Assembly: GCA_963932465.1 (NCBI GenBank)
Contig: CAWVRF010001067.1
Span: forward strand, 1 to 64,000
DNA: 64,000 nt
Reading direction: 5' to 3'
Origin: Maratus speciosus
Lineage: Eukaryota > Arthropoda > Arachnida > Araneae > Salticidae
Positions 33,165-45,837 of this stretch are shown piece by piece. Both the position numbers and the translations under genes were made by a program. The notes under the pieces were generated by a model. That model searched no databases, had not been told where the DNA came from, and saw only the letters and a program-made list of their open reading frames with translations. Each line of letters starts with the position of its first letter. Positions within the stretch are counted from its first letter, which is position 1.

Positions 33165-33470
33165 AGATGATTTTTTTTTTCAACCGCTTTGTATTTTTTA
33201 TATGTTTTTGCTGTAAGAATTGGTTCTATCAAAAACTTGTCTATATAAATGTTGTAGACAATATTGAGAAGATATATGATAAATTCATGGGGATTATATA
33301 TCTGGTGTTATGGATTTTTTTCTTCTTCAACCCCCCTTTTTGTTTTCGTTTTTAATATTTTTTGCGGTACGAATTGGTCCTATGAAAAACTTGTGAAAAT
33401 AAAATTTGTAGATAATATTGAGGAGATTTATAATAAAATTAATTGCATTTGATATCTTGAGAATTGACGT
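33165..33470. repeat. ~153-bp tandem duplication
   Basis: GAATTGGTTCTATCAAAAAC...ATATTGAGAAGATATATGAT at 33217-33282 recurs at 33370-33437 with scattered differences, and both are preceded by TTCAACC and a T-rich block. Overlapping ~60-codon frames are by-products. Confidence 0.7.
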
Positions 33471-34074
33471 TGTTATGAATTTCTTTCTCCCAAAAACCCT
33501 ATCTTTTGCGCCCCTTGAGCCCAATTTTCAATTTTATCAAAAATCTGTGATACATAAACTTTTGTCCCTATTTTTAGAAGTAATAAAAACTTTAAACTGA
33601 TTTGATATGTACAAAAATTAAGAGGGTATGGGGGTGTTTCGGTTTTCACAAAACCCCTCCCTATTTCCGTCCCCTTTGTCCAATTTTACCGAACTTGACC
33701 GAGATTTTATGCCCCTTGATTTTGTGTATCAGTTTGGAAAAGATTTGTACACACTGTTAAAAAATTTTCTGTGAAATTACAGAGAATCTACAGGTAATCC
33801 ATTATCTTAAGTCTAATGTAAAATTACAGATATTAGGAATATGAGATTTTGTTAAATCACAGAGAAGTTATACGGTAAATTTACAGTAGACTCTGTAAAT
33901 TAACATCGTTAAAAATACGCAAGACTCTGTAAATTTATTTTTAATGATAATAATTTAATTTAGTTTTCAAAATTAGTGAATCACTCAGTTTTTAGTGAGC
34001 TTCAAGAAAGTTGAAGTTTTCGAGTAAATTTGAACTGCTGTGACATTTAATATTTACACAACTTGATTCTAGCT

Positions 34075-34146
34075 GACCTGGGGTTTGAACCCGGGCCTTC
34101 CAGACAGCAGAGGAGCACCTTACCGACGGGGCTATAGGAGCTGCTC
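34075..34146 (-). repeat. tRNA-like SINE head nested in the TIR element
   Basis: The minus strand shows TATAGCCCCGTCGGTAAGGT (A-box region) and CCCGGGTTCAAACCCC (B-box, 4 of 5 T-stem pairs). No good acceptor stem. Most likely a tRNA-derived SINE fragment. Confidence 0.55.
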
Positions 34147-34601
34147 TCAATGAGTATAAAGTATGTCTTTTATGATTCAGCGGGGAAAAATCTATTGTGC
34201 TTTTCAAAGATTTCGCTTCAAATATATTCGTTAGAAAATTCGTAAACGGTTTATTTTAATTCATTTTAGATCGATACATAATACCTATTATTGTTTTAAG
34301 TAAATTTTAATTTTTTAACTAGTTTAAGTAATTACAAAAAAAAAATCTAATTCATTTTTTACAACAATAATGTTTTTAGAGAATTTTTCAAAATTGTCGT
34401 ATACTATTTATTTTTTAATGGGCTAATATTTTTTAAAAATTTTTTAGTAAGAAATAAGAGGAAAATGAACAGAATAAATCTAATTTATCATTTAAAAGTG
34501 ATTTTTTACGTTTTCATTATTTTATTAATTTTGTGTAACATGTTTCTAAAAGATTAATATGTTTTTTATGACCCCCTTTTTTATGATGCATTTACTAATG
34601 A

Positions 34602-34602
<1 letters not shown>

Positions 34603-34662
<60 letters not shown>
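34603..34662. repeat. (AAT)n microsatellite
   Basis: About 20 tandem AAT units. Confidence 0.95.
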
Positions 34663-35293
34663 GCATTGTAATGATAATAACAGCTTTGAAAAAATACTAA
34701 GCAATTTACTTTTAATATTGCCAAGTTTCTAATATATGGTGAATGGAACAACTGCAAAGTTATTGTCGATAAAAAATCCCCACTAACTCCGAGGAGATGA
34801 TTTTTCCCTTTCTAAATTATTCTAAGTTAAAAATAAATAAATAAATAAACAAAATTTACTTTAAAATGACTAATAACATTGGAAAAGAATTTTAAAATCG
34901 TGTAATTTGAATTATAAGTTTTAACAAAGATAAAAAATATCTTTAAATAAAGACATGGGAATTAGATATAAGATAAGGGAAATGTTTGTAAAATGGTGAT
35001 CGAGAAACTCAATCGAATGCGTTTAACCGAGAATTAGTGTAAATTAATAGAGAGTCTCGCTTTTTTTTCTGTGTTTTTACAGAAATTTTTAACAGTGCAG
35101 AATTGGAAGTTATCGTGTCCAGAAGAAAGTGATACATAAATTTTCGATTAAAAATTAACATTCCTGTTAGCTGTGTGAAGACGATAAACCATGGGATATT
35201 AGCAAAAAAAAAAAAAAAATTAAATAATAAAAATTAATATCATAACACAAGACCCTTTTATTTCAACCTCAAAGTCTATTCGTTTTCTATATA

Positions 35294-37843
35294 CAGTGAC
35301 CTCTCACTTATACGACTTTCAAGGGACCGTAGAAAAAGGTCGTATAACTGAGAGAGTCGTATAAGTGAGAGACCGTCTTATTATACAAGTTTAAAACTTT
35401 ATAGACATTAATTATTTTACCTATACTAAAAACGATAAGTTCTGAGTACTAAGAACATATTTTAACAAAATTTGTAAAATGTTTTAAAAAATTAAACATA
35501 AAATATATTAAAAACATTCACAAAATAGTTCATTTACCACTACGTTTATTTTTTTACAGATTTATTTATTTTTTACAGATTAAGATTTACAGATCAGATT
35601 TTCTCAAAAAATGAAGTGATATTAGTTTGTCTCTGTCGTAGATGAAAAGAGAAACTGTCTTTTTCTAAGTCTAATAAAGCTTTTAAGCTAGTTTGGGAAT
35701 AATAATTTTGATGGACATAATTCTTTAATTTATTTAAAGCAGTACTTGCTTTTGTAAAATTTACAACAGCAGGAACATTGCTCTCATCTTCGTCATCTTC
35801 CTTGCTCTCGTCTTCATTATTAATATCCTCAAAGATTTCTTCAGCAGTTCTCAGTTCTAACAGAAGAAGTTTATCATCACATTCTACATAATCTTTGAAA
35901 TTAATACCTTCGTCCATAAACATTTCATTCGAGTCTTCGGTATTAAAGGGTTCCATACGCTCTCAATATCAAGTTCATTCATTGAACTAGCAGTTTGGTC
36001 TGGTGGAAAACTCCATTTCCTAAAACAATTCTTAATTATCTGCGATGTCACATCTGTCCATGCAGATACTGTAAGATGCATAGCATCTAAAATGTAAATT
36101 GATTTAGCTTCCTTTTTGTTTTCCCGATCAAAAATAAAACGACGAATCAAACTCCTTCTGGAGTTTGCTTTGAAATTCTTTTTAATCCCTAAATCTGATG
36201 ACTAACGGTAGACCTTTTACATCGGTATGTGATGGACATTGATCCATTAGAAGTAAACCCTTTCTTTGTTGTTTTTTTTTTAAATTTATCATCCAGCTCT
36301 TTTAAAAAATCAATGAAAATCTCTGATGTCATCCATGCTTTTTTTGAATTTCTGTAGCCACATGGTAATTAGTTTTTATTCTTAAAGTATCCATATTTTC
36401 TTGATTTTCCTATTACTAAAGGTTCTATTTTTCTGAACTATCACTTTTTGTGCAAAAAAGGATAGTTAATCTTTCTTTACTTTTTCTGCCCCCATGACAT
36501 GGTTCCTCTTTGTATGATAATGTCTTATCTGGCACCAGTTTGAAAAACAGTCCATTTCATCACAGTTAAAAATCTCTTTAGGTCCCTTAATATTTTATTA
36601 ACATAGGTAGATTTTGCAACCCTTGTCTAACATCATTTTCATTAACACATGCGCTTTCTCCTGTGATGCGGCAATGCAAAAGTCGATGTCTTTTTTTCAG
36701 CTTCTCGAGCCGCCCCAAGACGCTGAAAAATTCTCGATTCCATACTTCTCAGCTAGAGTGCGAGCCTTTTCTTTTATATCACACCATCTATCGGTAAATG
36801 TGCAGCTCGCATTTGGTTAAACCAAGCGATTAATGCTGATTTCAATTTTTTAAATCTGCCACATTGTATCCTTGATCTCTTAAATCGACATTTTTGTATG
36901 CATTAATAATGACATTTTTATTTTTCAGAATTCCTTTTTGTGTCGATTCCAGCAGATTGAAGAGAGCAGCTAATGCCTTCTTTGATTGTAGTACATTTTT
37001 ATCGTATTGTTTAATGATTTAAACTTTGAATTGTATGCTAATGCTCCTTAACGCTTTACGTTTTGACATTTTCAGTTTAGGTATGGACATACAGCAAACT
37101 GAAAAAAATTACAGCGAAATGAATAACCTTTCACGAGTACGGAAGCTTGTAGCGATTTGCTGTGACGCTGTGACATATGCGGTTTTTCCCCTTCGCTCTG
37201 CAGGCTGTGCGCGCATATGTCTTTTGGCACGATTCTAGCTTGGGATGTGTTTCCAATATGTTCTCGCTTTAGTATGTTTTCCTAGTGATGTTCAAGAACT
37301 GCCATTTTCTATTTGTTAAGTTTAAAATAAAAGTCTATTTTTATTAAAACAACCTCATTCCTAAAAGACGACGCATTCCTAAAAGCTGTTAAATTTTTCC
37401 AGGAAAGTTCATTTTGCAAAAACCCCGATTTCTCACCTAGTGCTATACAGAGACATGATCTGCAGGTGGTCATTTGGCTTTTGTTAAATGGCAGACACAA
37501 CAGAATTCCATACAATCACTCTCCCACCATAGATTTCATCGTTAAAAACAAACGAAGGTAGATAAGAAATGTTATTCATTATTGATAAACACTTTAACAA
37601 TAATGAAAGGATAAATGTAAGAAAACGTGAATGATTTGTACTTTAAAGATTATAAAAATTAATTCTATAGTGAGAATTTAAAATCGCCTGAACCGTGTAA
37701 AGCGTCGTATAAGTGAGAGAAGCAGTCGTATAACTGAGAGAAGTTTAGCATTATTTCCCATAAAGCGTGGACGGGGCCAAGAGAATTCGGCGTATAACCG
37801 AGAGAGTCGTATAACTGAGAGTCGTATAAGTGAGAGGTCACTG
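35294..37843. mobile_element. pogo/Tigger-type DNA transposon, TA-flanked, defective
   Basis: A 2550-bp element with 24-bp perfect inverted ends (CAGTGACCTCTCACTTATAC...) at 35294-35317 and 37820-37843, flanked by TA on both sides. Subterminal copies of GTCGTATAACTGAGAGAG and GTCGTATAAGTGAGAG lie at 35338-35375, 37709-37745 and 37795-37830, plausibly transposase binding sites. The interior carries a minus-strand transposase with many breaks. Confidence 0.9.
35594..37069 (-). pseudogene. Tigger/pogo-like transposase pseudogene
   Basis: Starts at a plausible ATG (37069) with MSKRKALRSISIQFKV, then a stop, then the CENP-B-type helix-turn-helix text KKALAALFNL..GILKNKNVIINAY (about 36885-36990). 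The centre is scrambled by frameshifts. The C-terminal part is readable in two overlapping frames: SIYILDAMHLTVSAWTDVT...NCFRKWSF (about 35990-36105) and an acidic stretch followed by LNKLKNYVHQNY and QRQTNITSFF (35594-35760), the typical Tigger/Jerky end. Family function: DNA-binding DDE recombinase. The number of stops shows it is dead, while the element ends remain recognisable. Confidence 0.8.
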
Positions 37844-37849
37844 TATATA

Positions 37850-38343
37850 TATATGAGATCAAATTCACCTTATTTTCCTATTTTCGTTTTATTTTTAATA
37901 TGAAGCCGTATTCATGCCTATTTTGTATTTCATTTTCTCTTACACATGGAAATCTTTCATATGAAAATTAACTGTCTAGGATAAATTATTATTCCGGGAT
38001 CGGATTTTCTATCGGATTAACAAAAGAAGAAATAAACGAAAAACATCTTTAGTAAAGATTTGCTCACAGAAAGACATAAAAAAGAAACGTCTTATGTATG
38101 ACTAAGAGAAAAAAAATAATAAGACGTAGGCTGCAGAAAGACTTTTTCATTTCCTTTTGCTTTTCATTGCGTAATTTTCTCCCGTTGCAAGTTTAAAGAT
38201 AAGACAAAACATCTTTATTTGTATATCATAAATTTTAGTAGATTAAAAAACGTTGCTAAGTTTTCAGCTTTGTGTGATTTTTCATAAAAAGAGAATCGTA
38301 AGATTTTTTATACAATGATTAAATTTGTTCCATATACTAATTA
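37850..38343. other. No gene seen
   Basis: AT-rich spacer between two pogo-type elements. Confidence 0.5.
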
Positions 38344-39175
38344 CAGTTGAACTCGTTTAATATAAGCACGGCTAAAACCATGTCGCAGTTAAACAAGGGG
38401 ATTTTGACTTTAAGAACGATTCATAATTTAAACTATGGTAAGTTTATCACCTTTGTACGAGCAGAAAAAGTGGAATCACAACTAATACGATCAAAAAATC
38501 TATTAATTTGAAAGCAATTTTCGGCAAAATATAGAATAGAAGGAGGAAAAAAAATCTCCTTTTACCAAACGATATTCTTTCTCAGCAATAATATTTTTTC
38601 ATTAAAGCTGTCGGTCAAAAGGTAGTAATTTATCAGTTATACCAGACAAATTTTCACATTCAAAGAGATCCACCCCCACTCAATAAAATACAAGGAAGTG
38701 CCATCGATAAAAGCAAAAGGAAAAGAGATGTAAAGAAGTTTCAAATAGCACCTCTTTGTAAGATTTCTAACTGATCTGTAGAAATTAAGGAGCATAGAAG
38801 AAAACCGTAATTTGCTTCTTTCTTTAAATATGGTCTCTGGGCCATATTAACTACCCTTTTCGTTAGTTCCATTATAGTACGTCTTTTATTTCTTTTGGAA
38901 TTACTAGTTACTTAGAGTTTTTTACTTCAATACTGTGATTTTATCAAAAAGGAAAGTCTCGTCTAAAATGTAACACTTACAAAAGTAAGACTGAATATTT
39001 CTTGTTAATTTTACAGTAATTTTAGCATTGGGATAATCAGAGTAGTTAATAGCAGTAATTAGTTTAGTTACTAATGCGTTTTGAGATATTTATTATCTTC
39101 ATGGTTATTAAGGGTAAAGGTTAGTACGATTACTTTTATAATTCCCATGCTTCTCGTATTAACCGAGTTCAACTG
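38344..39175. mobile_element. pogo-like non-autonomous element
   Basis: The left end CAGTTGAACTCGTTTAATAT is matched inverted by ATTAACCGAGTTCAACTG at 39175. TA precedes the left end, and the right flank is CA (possibly a mutated TA). 832 bp without a coding region. The CAG...CTG ends and TA preference resemble the Tigger element 500 bp to the left, but the terminal sequences differ. Confidence 0.65.
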
Positions 39176-39526
39176 CATTTGTTGTAGTTTAACGATAATT
39201 ATTGTAAGCTGTATGATTTAATTTCTTTTCTTTTTTTTAGAACTGTAATTTTGATTTGCTTTGTAAATTTACAGATAATTTGTTTCGGAACATTTTTTGC
39301 TACATCGTTTCTTTAATTGTTTTTAATATTTGTGTTATTAAGTAATAATAATGTAAAAATAAAATATGAGTACAGTATGTTTGAGAATTAATAAAGCATC
39401 GTATAAAACATTAAACAATGAAATGCATATGTTATTATATATTACATGTGTAAAATACGATGTTATCATTAAAAATGAATGATTTGATTTGCACTAAATA
39501 TAATTTAATCAACCACTACATAAATA

Positions 39527-39915
39527 AAGGGTGTCTACAAATTTGTTGGACAATTTCGTAACTTAAGAAATTCAAAAACATTAAATGAAATAAACTAGTT
39601 GAAAGTCAAGTTAGTAGTAATATTGCCGAATTTTATTCTTAGATGGCGTTATGTGTTATAACTGACGCTATCGCTTAGCGTGGGTAATTATTCTTGTTCG
39701 GCATTTCGATAGTTGAGACGTACAACAGTGTTGAAAAAGCGAAATGCTATCATTGGTTTCATGAAACAGTCTGCTGTGAAAGTACGACCCTAACACCATC
39801 TATGAATACACTTTCCCAATATTACTACTAGTCTGACTTTCAACTAGTTAATTTCATTTAATATATCCGAAGTTCTTAAGTTACGAAATTGCCCAACTAA
39901 TTTGTTGACACCCTG
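39527..39915. mobile_element. mariner-type MITE with long inverted ends
   Basis: GGGTGTCTACAAATTTGTTG on the left pairs with CAACTAATTTGTTGACACCC on the right. Pairing continues ~130 bp inward (TTCGTAACTTAAGAA; AACTAGTTGAAAGTCA). TA lies outside both ends (39525-39526, 39916-39917). 389 bp, no ORF. Confidence 0.8.
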
Positions 39916-39917
39916 TA

Positions 39918-41460
39918 TACTGGAAGCTTATATTAATTAGAGAAACTTAATTATAAAACATTAAACAGTAAAATGCATATTTTATAATAGAAGACATGCT
40001 TTAAATAACAGATGTTATCTGTTAGAATTAATTGGTTTCATTTTCATTAAATTAAATTTATCAATGCATAAGTTTATTAATTTATTAAAAAACTGTGAGT
40101 GATAGCTTCAAATTTGGAAATTAACATTGAAGAAAAAAATAAATTAAAGTAGGAAAAAATCATTTAGTATTCTGTAGTAAATGATTTTCTCAAAAGAAAA
40201 AAGTTTCTTTAGAATGCATTAACGTCTGAAAAATTTTATTACGCTCTTTTTTCTGATAAATTAGATTTATGTAAAAATTATTAAGCTGTGTTACACAGAA
40301 TCGATATACATATAAATGTAGTTTAATATGTATATAAATGTAGCGTAAAGTGGAGTAAAAGCAACGAAGTAATCACACTTATTCCATTGTGTGTGTACTT
40401 TTAACTTTATACTAGACACCCATAATCTTAACTAAATGTTTATGTTTTGTAGTTTGGCAACATTTACGTTTTTGGTTTCTATGTTACTGTTTCTTAAGCA
40501 CATTATGTTGTTTAGTATTCGCTCCTGCTACTCAAGCGTTGTATAAAACCTGTTGTGTTTATCGGAGTCTGTCTCAATTTATTTTGTATTTTGTTAGTCA
40601 TGACGTCATTTCTGACAGAGAATTTTCTTCTGTACGTAATTGATAACCACGTTCATTAATCTGTATCAGTAAAAAAAAATTTCTTTTTTCTTTTAAGAAA
40701 AGCCGTCGCCATAATCGCTTGCTTCAAACTTTTAGATATTTATAAAACAATATTGTAAAATGTCCTTTTTATTTCAAATGTGACGCCATATTTTCCATTT
40801 AAAATGTTTCCTCATAAGATAAATCTTCTTCATTTTCTTTTTATGTCAATCATGACGTCTTTTTTGGCAGACAACTTTTGTGCGTAACTGAAATGCATTC
40901 ATTCTACATTTGTCGAAAACAAAAACAATTTAGCAATGTAACTTCATATTCAGCTATTTATTGTTCCTTGTAAATTTGTTATTTCATTTTATTATTTACG
41001 TGTTAATGCTTCAACTGAAAATTAATTGTGACGGTAAGATTATCATTATATATTTATAAGATGTGGCAACAATAATGAAAACGCCTTTTTAAAAAACAAT
41101 CGAAATAAGATTTATTGATTCTCTATAAAGCATAGAAAAATTGAGTTATTTAAAAACCTATTTAAATAAATTAAATAGAAAATAACCTAAATCAATTTTG
41201 GAGGTATAACCCACCTACATTCAAAAACACAAAGGCATTAAATTATTCGTTTGGAATTTTAACCCAAACAAACTTTAACTCACACTTTCACATTTATACT
41301 ATTATCAGGATTAGGATATATCAGCATACATCTTATAACAGCATATGTATTTCAAATTCATCAGAAACAAGTGAGGAGACATTTAAGACAACATATAAAT
41401 ACTATTAGCAACAACGTAAAAACATAATAAGACAAAATCATAAGGTACTGCAAAGAAATA
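39918..41460. other. No gene; diverged ~255-bp duplication near 40.6-40.9 kb
   Basis: Non-coding. GTCATGACGTCATTTCTGAC (about 40597) and AATCATGACGTCTTTTTTGG (about 40849) begin two similar stretches, each followed by ACTTTTGTGCGTAACTGA-like text. Confidence 0.45.
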
Positions 41461-41462
41461 TA

Positions 41463-42264
41463 CCGGGTGATCCAGAATTTCCGGGAGTTTTGATATGTTA
41501 ATAATTAGTAAACTATATTTGAATAGAAAGATGCGGTTGTCACAGAAATGCTTAGCGACATGTGAGATTTGCTTTTTTAATGACAAAATAATATGTCAAT
41601 TAGTTACACGTTTTGCCAACAGGTACCGCTGAAATTGATAATATAGTTTTGCTATGGTATAATAAAGCGGATTGAGTATTGGCATCATGTCCTACCTCGT
41701 TTATGGCTGCAACAGAAGTTTGGGGACTTCCGTTTCCTTGACGATCTTCAATGAACCAGTTTCCTCAAACCTTTTTATCATAACTTTCAGATTTGTAAAG
41801 GTCACCGGTACTTTTCCAGTTTTAACTCCACGCATTGTACGATAAGAAAGCAAAACTAAACTTGCCGATACAGCCTTTCTGTAAAAGAGATTAACTAACA
41901 AAGCTTTGTCTTGCAAAGAAAGAATGTCTAAACATAGCACTTACACATCAAATTTTGTATCAAAATTCATTTTAATGCAATTTCTTTAACACTTGAGAAA
42001 GCGTTTGAACATAAACGACCCTTAAAGCAAAATCTGAGCAGTATCTTAGGAAGGATTTTCGCCATGAATTCATCTGCTTTTATAACACATGGTACAGATA
42101 TGTTGTAGAGTCAAAAATTTTAACTATTTGTTTAAAAATAATTTCATTATATAAAAAAAATCCCACTCGTTTCTGATCATATATGTGAAAACCGCACCGT
42201 TCTATTGTACATAGTTTCGTAATTATTGACATTTCAAAACTCCCAGACCTTCTGGATCACCCGG
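41463..42264 (-). mobile_element. mariner element with internal deletion
   Basis: The ends CCGGGTGATCCAGAATTTCC (left) and the inverse of CCGGGTGATCCAGAAGGTCT (right) form ~37-bp imperfect TIRs, with TA at 41461-41462 and 42265-42266. Only the 5' part of a transposase gene remains (41701-41940), so the 802-bp element cannot move by itself. Confidence 0.85.
41701..41940 (-). pseudogene. N-terminal helix-turn-helix fragment of mariner-like transposase
   Basis: About 75 residues in one frame: LQDKALLVNLFYRK near the start, then LSYRTMRG, GKVPVTFTNLKVMIKRFEET and GSLKIV. This matches the order of the DUF4817-type DNA-binding domain at the N-terminus of many insect mariner-like transposases. There is no ATG at the head of the frame (it opens with GTG), the catalytic domain is absent, and it ends at TGA-free sequence turning to a stop at 41701. 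A truncated DNA-binding fragment; any role as a competitor for TIR binding is speculation. Confidence 0.65.
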
Positions 42265-42617
42265 TATTTAAATCATGTTTTCACCTTAGCAGACACTCTA
42301 CTATAATTGTGCCATAGTTTCTGCTGTTGATCAAAAAAACTTTGCCGTTTAATGAAGGATTCCTTAAATAGAGAGAGGTTGAATATTATTTGTATAGACG
42401 ATTTTTCAATCAATCTATATAATTCTAATTAAACTTTCACTTGAAAAAATAAAGGAATAATTTATTTAGAAATAAATAAATGTTTTATCTTATACTTTTT
42501 ATATTTGAGTGTATTGACAAAAAACGAAGTTGTCTACAAGGACAGCTTAATATAAAATATAGAAATGTGTATACAGAGTATTTAATTTTATACCTTATAA
42601 AATACTTTTTTTAAACA

Positions 42618-42910
42618 CTAGGGGGCTCGGCACCCTACGAGATAGGCTCGCCATCCCCCGTCCAGACACCGCAGTCTCTAAAAGCACGCTAATTTGATCA
42701 GCTTTAAAAAGATTTTAAAAGATTCAATTATAATTTAAAAAAACAGTGGCGATCCCCCTATAAAAGGGTTTCTATTCATTTCTCTTCGATTGGGGAATTT
42801 TAAGGAAAAATCAGCTGCTGTTAAAAGAGACAATGGCGCTTTTCGTCTTTGATTAAATAAAATCAGTTACACATTTCAAAATAAGCTAATATAATAAGCG
42901 AATCTGCACC
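42618..42910 (+). repeat. Dispersed repeat 'CTAGGGGGCTC', copy 2
   Basis: Second copy of 26077-26360, in the same orientation; see shared CTCGCCATCCCCCGTCCAGA and CCCTATAAAAGGGTTTCTAT. Confidence 0.6.
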
Positions 42911-45837
42911 AAAATGCAAATATATTTTATAAATACCAGTGACTTCTTTTGACGGAAACGACACAGAAGGTTAACAAATCTTAACTAAACCATTTAAGCA
43001 ATTTCTTTATTTTCTGCTTCACAGATTTTTCTCTTTCAAATAATATTTTTTGTTGATGACACTTCATTTTCAGCTTGTAATCTTTTTTTATTTTCATTAA
43101 ATTACTAAATCATCGCACGAAAGCTGTCTAAACGCGTTCAATAAAATTAATATTGATCTTATTAATATAATCTCAAAATATCAAATTAATGTCTCGCACA
43201 ATTTTTAAATTTAAACATGTTTTGCAATATTACTTTTTGTTCACTTTTAGTAATAAGTGTAATGTGACGTAAATGTGACGTAAATTCTCCTATTTAAGAC
43301 TTCTAACGCATGTTAATGAATTTATTATGTTACAATATACTTTCTCTTTTAAAATTCACGTGTAAATATAGTTTTTATGAAGTAATTTTCAATAAGCTCC
43401 TGATTTTCATGCGTAATTATTTAATTATAATTTGAAAGTTTTTTCTGTTAATAATAGTCACGTGTAATTTTTAATTTGAAGCAAACATTAGTATTTGCGC
43501 TGTTGCGCTGTTTATACAGTTGGCAACAGTTTAAATTAATACCATTTTCTAAAATAAGTAAAACAATATCTCTCGAAATGCTGAAAATTGGAATTTAAAA
43601 TAGAAATAAAAGCTCAAAAAATGAGTCAAATTAAAAAAGTGAATGCAGTCTGCACATCGGGAAATTAAAACGTATAAAACGATCTAAAAATGAATTAATT
43701 CCTATGTATAGTTTTTGCTGCTATAAAACTTTTTTAATGGAACGATTTTGTCCAACTTTAGCATTAAATATCTCTTAAAATATTTATTCGATTTGAAAAC
43801 TGTCGGCATAAGCGTATTTATCAAACATTTCTCTATAATACCGCTGATTTTCATATTTTTGTATGCAGTTTTTTTTTATATTAACGGAGAAAGACATCCG
43901 GTCACAAAAAATTTAAAACCGGCGGCGGCGGCGGCGTAGACGGCGTAAGTTAGTTTTTTTTAGAATAGAGAGATATGAAATTATTTAAAGACTAGCGAGC
44001 AAATTCATAGGAAGAAATATCCCCAAAACAAGGTCTACTCTCTAAAAAAGGTATGGCATCCGTTCTTTCATACACTTATTTTTTAATGAAAGATTTGGAT
44101 AATTATCATTGCTTTATTTATTGCATTTTTTTTTTTATAATGCAAAAATAAGAAAATGGATTTTTAAAGTAGCGCATATTATGAGTAGTGCAGGAATTTC
44201 ACCTACTTAATATTTAGTCTCTCTGTTTACTTAACAATTAACAATTTAGCTATTATAAATTGCAGATTTTTTATGCATTTTTCGCTCTCCTGAATAAACT
44301 TGTTTAAAATGACATATAATGCTTGTTTCATTAACTGAAAGCGAAAATTTTCAAATCTTTATTATGATGGAAATGGAGTGCAGGTTTTAACTTTATCGAC
44401 GATTGCTTGAGCATTACTCAAACAACTACTAACGTAATGAATTTAATTATATTGCAATATTCTTTTTAAAATGGATGTAGATTTGAGAGTCTATTTACTC
44501 ATTGTTAATAACGTACTGTTATCAAAATGTGTATTAAACTTAGAAGTCTTAAAATATAAATAAAAATTACAATGCATTAAGATTTCAATATTTAAATGCT
44601 TCTTCGTCTCTTGTAAATGGTCTTGATTTAGTTTTAAATTACATAATTAATTTTAAGCCAAGAAATATGATATGAAGGCCTGCGGTTTGCACTACCACTA
44701 TTTTGTATAGAAAATTTTCCTTCATACATTCATAGAATTATCCAATTTAAAAAAGCAGAATTTTTTTTACGAAAATACTAATTTTCAAAAATCCGGTGAC
44801 GTGTCAGTTTTTGGAGGTATGACTAAATACGTTATTTTTCATGTTTTCGAAATTTTAACAAACCTGTCTTATTTTTTAAAAAGTTATAATGAAACTGTAA
44901 TCACCAAATAAATATTGACAATAATTACTTTGTGCAATCTTATAACAAGATAATGTAAACACATAATAGAAAACATCATCGAATTTAAACTCAAGAAAAT
45001 TATCAAAAATCAAAAATCTCAACTGAAATTACCTGAAATAAAAGTAATCAACCAAACATTTAAATACATTGCAATAAATAGAACTGTTTAATTTCCAGAT
45101 GAAATGATAATTTACAAAGATTTATGACTATTACTATGGTTTATAAACTTTTGTTGTGTAATGAAATAACTCTTAATTTTTATACATTTGATATTTATAA
45201 TAATGTTTTTTTTTCTATATTTAGTACATTGAAAAATGTAACGAAAAAGATAGGAGAATACTTGTGTCAGCTCCAAATGAAGTCTAGATAATAATTTTTT
45301 TCTCTTCAAAAGTTAGAGTGGTTTTTTGTGGGCGTGTGTCGAATCAACATGCATGGAGTATATTAATTTAACATACACATCGCAATATTGAAACTGTGGA
45401 TACGAAAAGAAGAGTTCTAGATTGGATTACCATGCTGAAAAGAATATAAAGATAAGCCATTCTTACTTACCTATCTTCTTATACTGATAAAATGTATAAA
45501 GTGAAATCATAAAGGTAATTATTTATCGAACTCATGCAAATAAACTTGTTATGAAAATTGAATAATTCTAACAGATTTCGTCAATAAACAAGATATCATG
45601 CATAATATTATCTTTGGAAGTTCCATTATTTAAAATAAATTTTTTTACGGTTGTGTTTGTAACGCAATTGAACGTATATAATAATAGTACTTTCCAATCG
45701 AAATTTTTTATGCAGAGTACATTAATTCTATGATTAAAAATAATATTGCGTATACTTTTCAGAAATATAATGTACTGGGTCCCCTTCCCCATGCGCCCTT
45801 TCGTGCGCCAATCACGGACAGTTTTGGGTTTGTATGT
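42911..45837. other. No supported gene; short (CGG)n at 43919-43945
   Basis: AT-rich DNA. The CCGGCGGCGGCGGCGGCG run inside a 63-codon plus frame (43748-43939) is unusual for this composition but has no coding support beyond an open frame. Minus frames at 45112-45309 and 45568-45792 look like chance. Confidence 0.45.

Larger units (their letters stand above)
33752..35097. mobile_element. TIR element with CACTGTTAAAAA ends
   Basis: CACTGTTAAAAAATTTTCTG at 33752 is matched inverted by CAGAAATTTTTAACAGTG ending at 35097. No transposase is visible in the 1.35 kb interior, which holds a nested tRNA-like sequence (34075-34146) and an (AAT)n tract. The ends resemble those of the 17.3/18.0 kb MITEs (CACTGTAAAAA), suggesting a related family. 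CA follows and precedes the ends but is too short to call. Confidence 0.6.
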
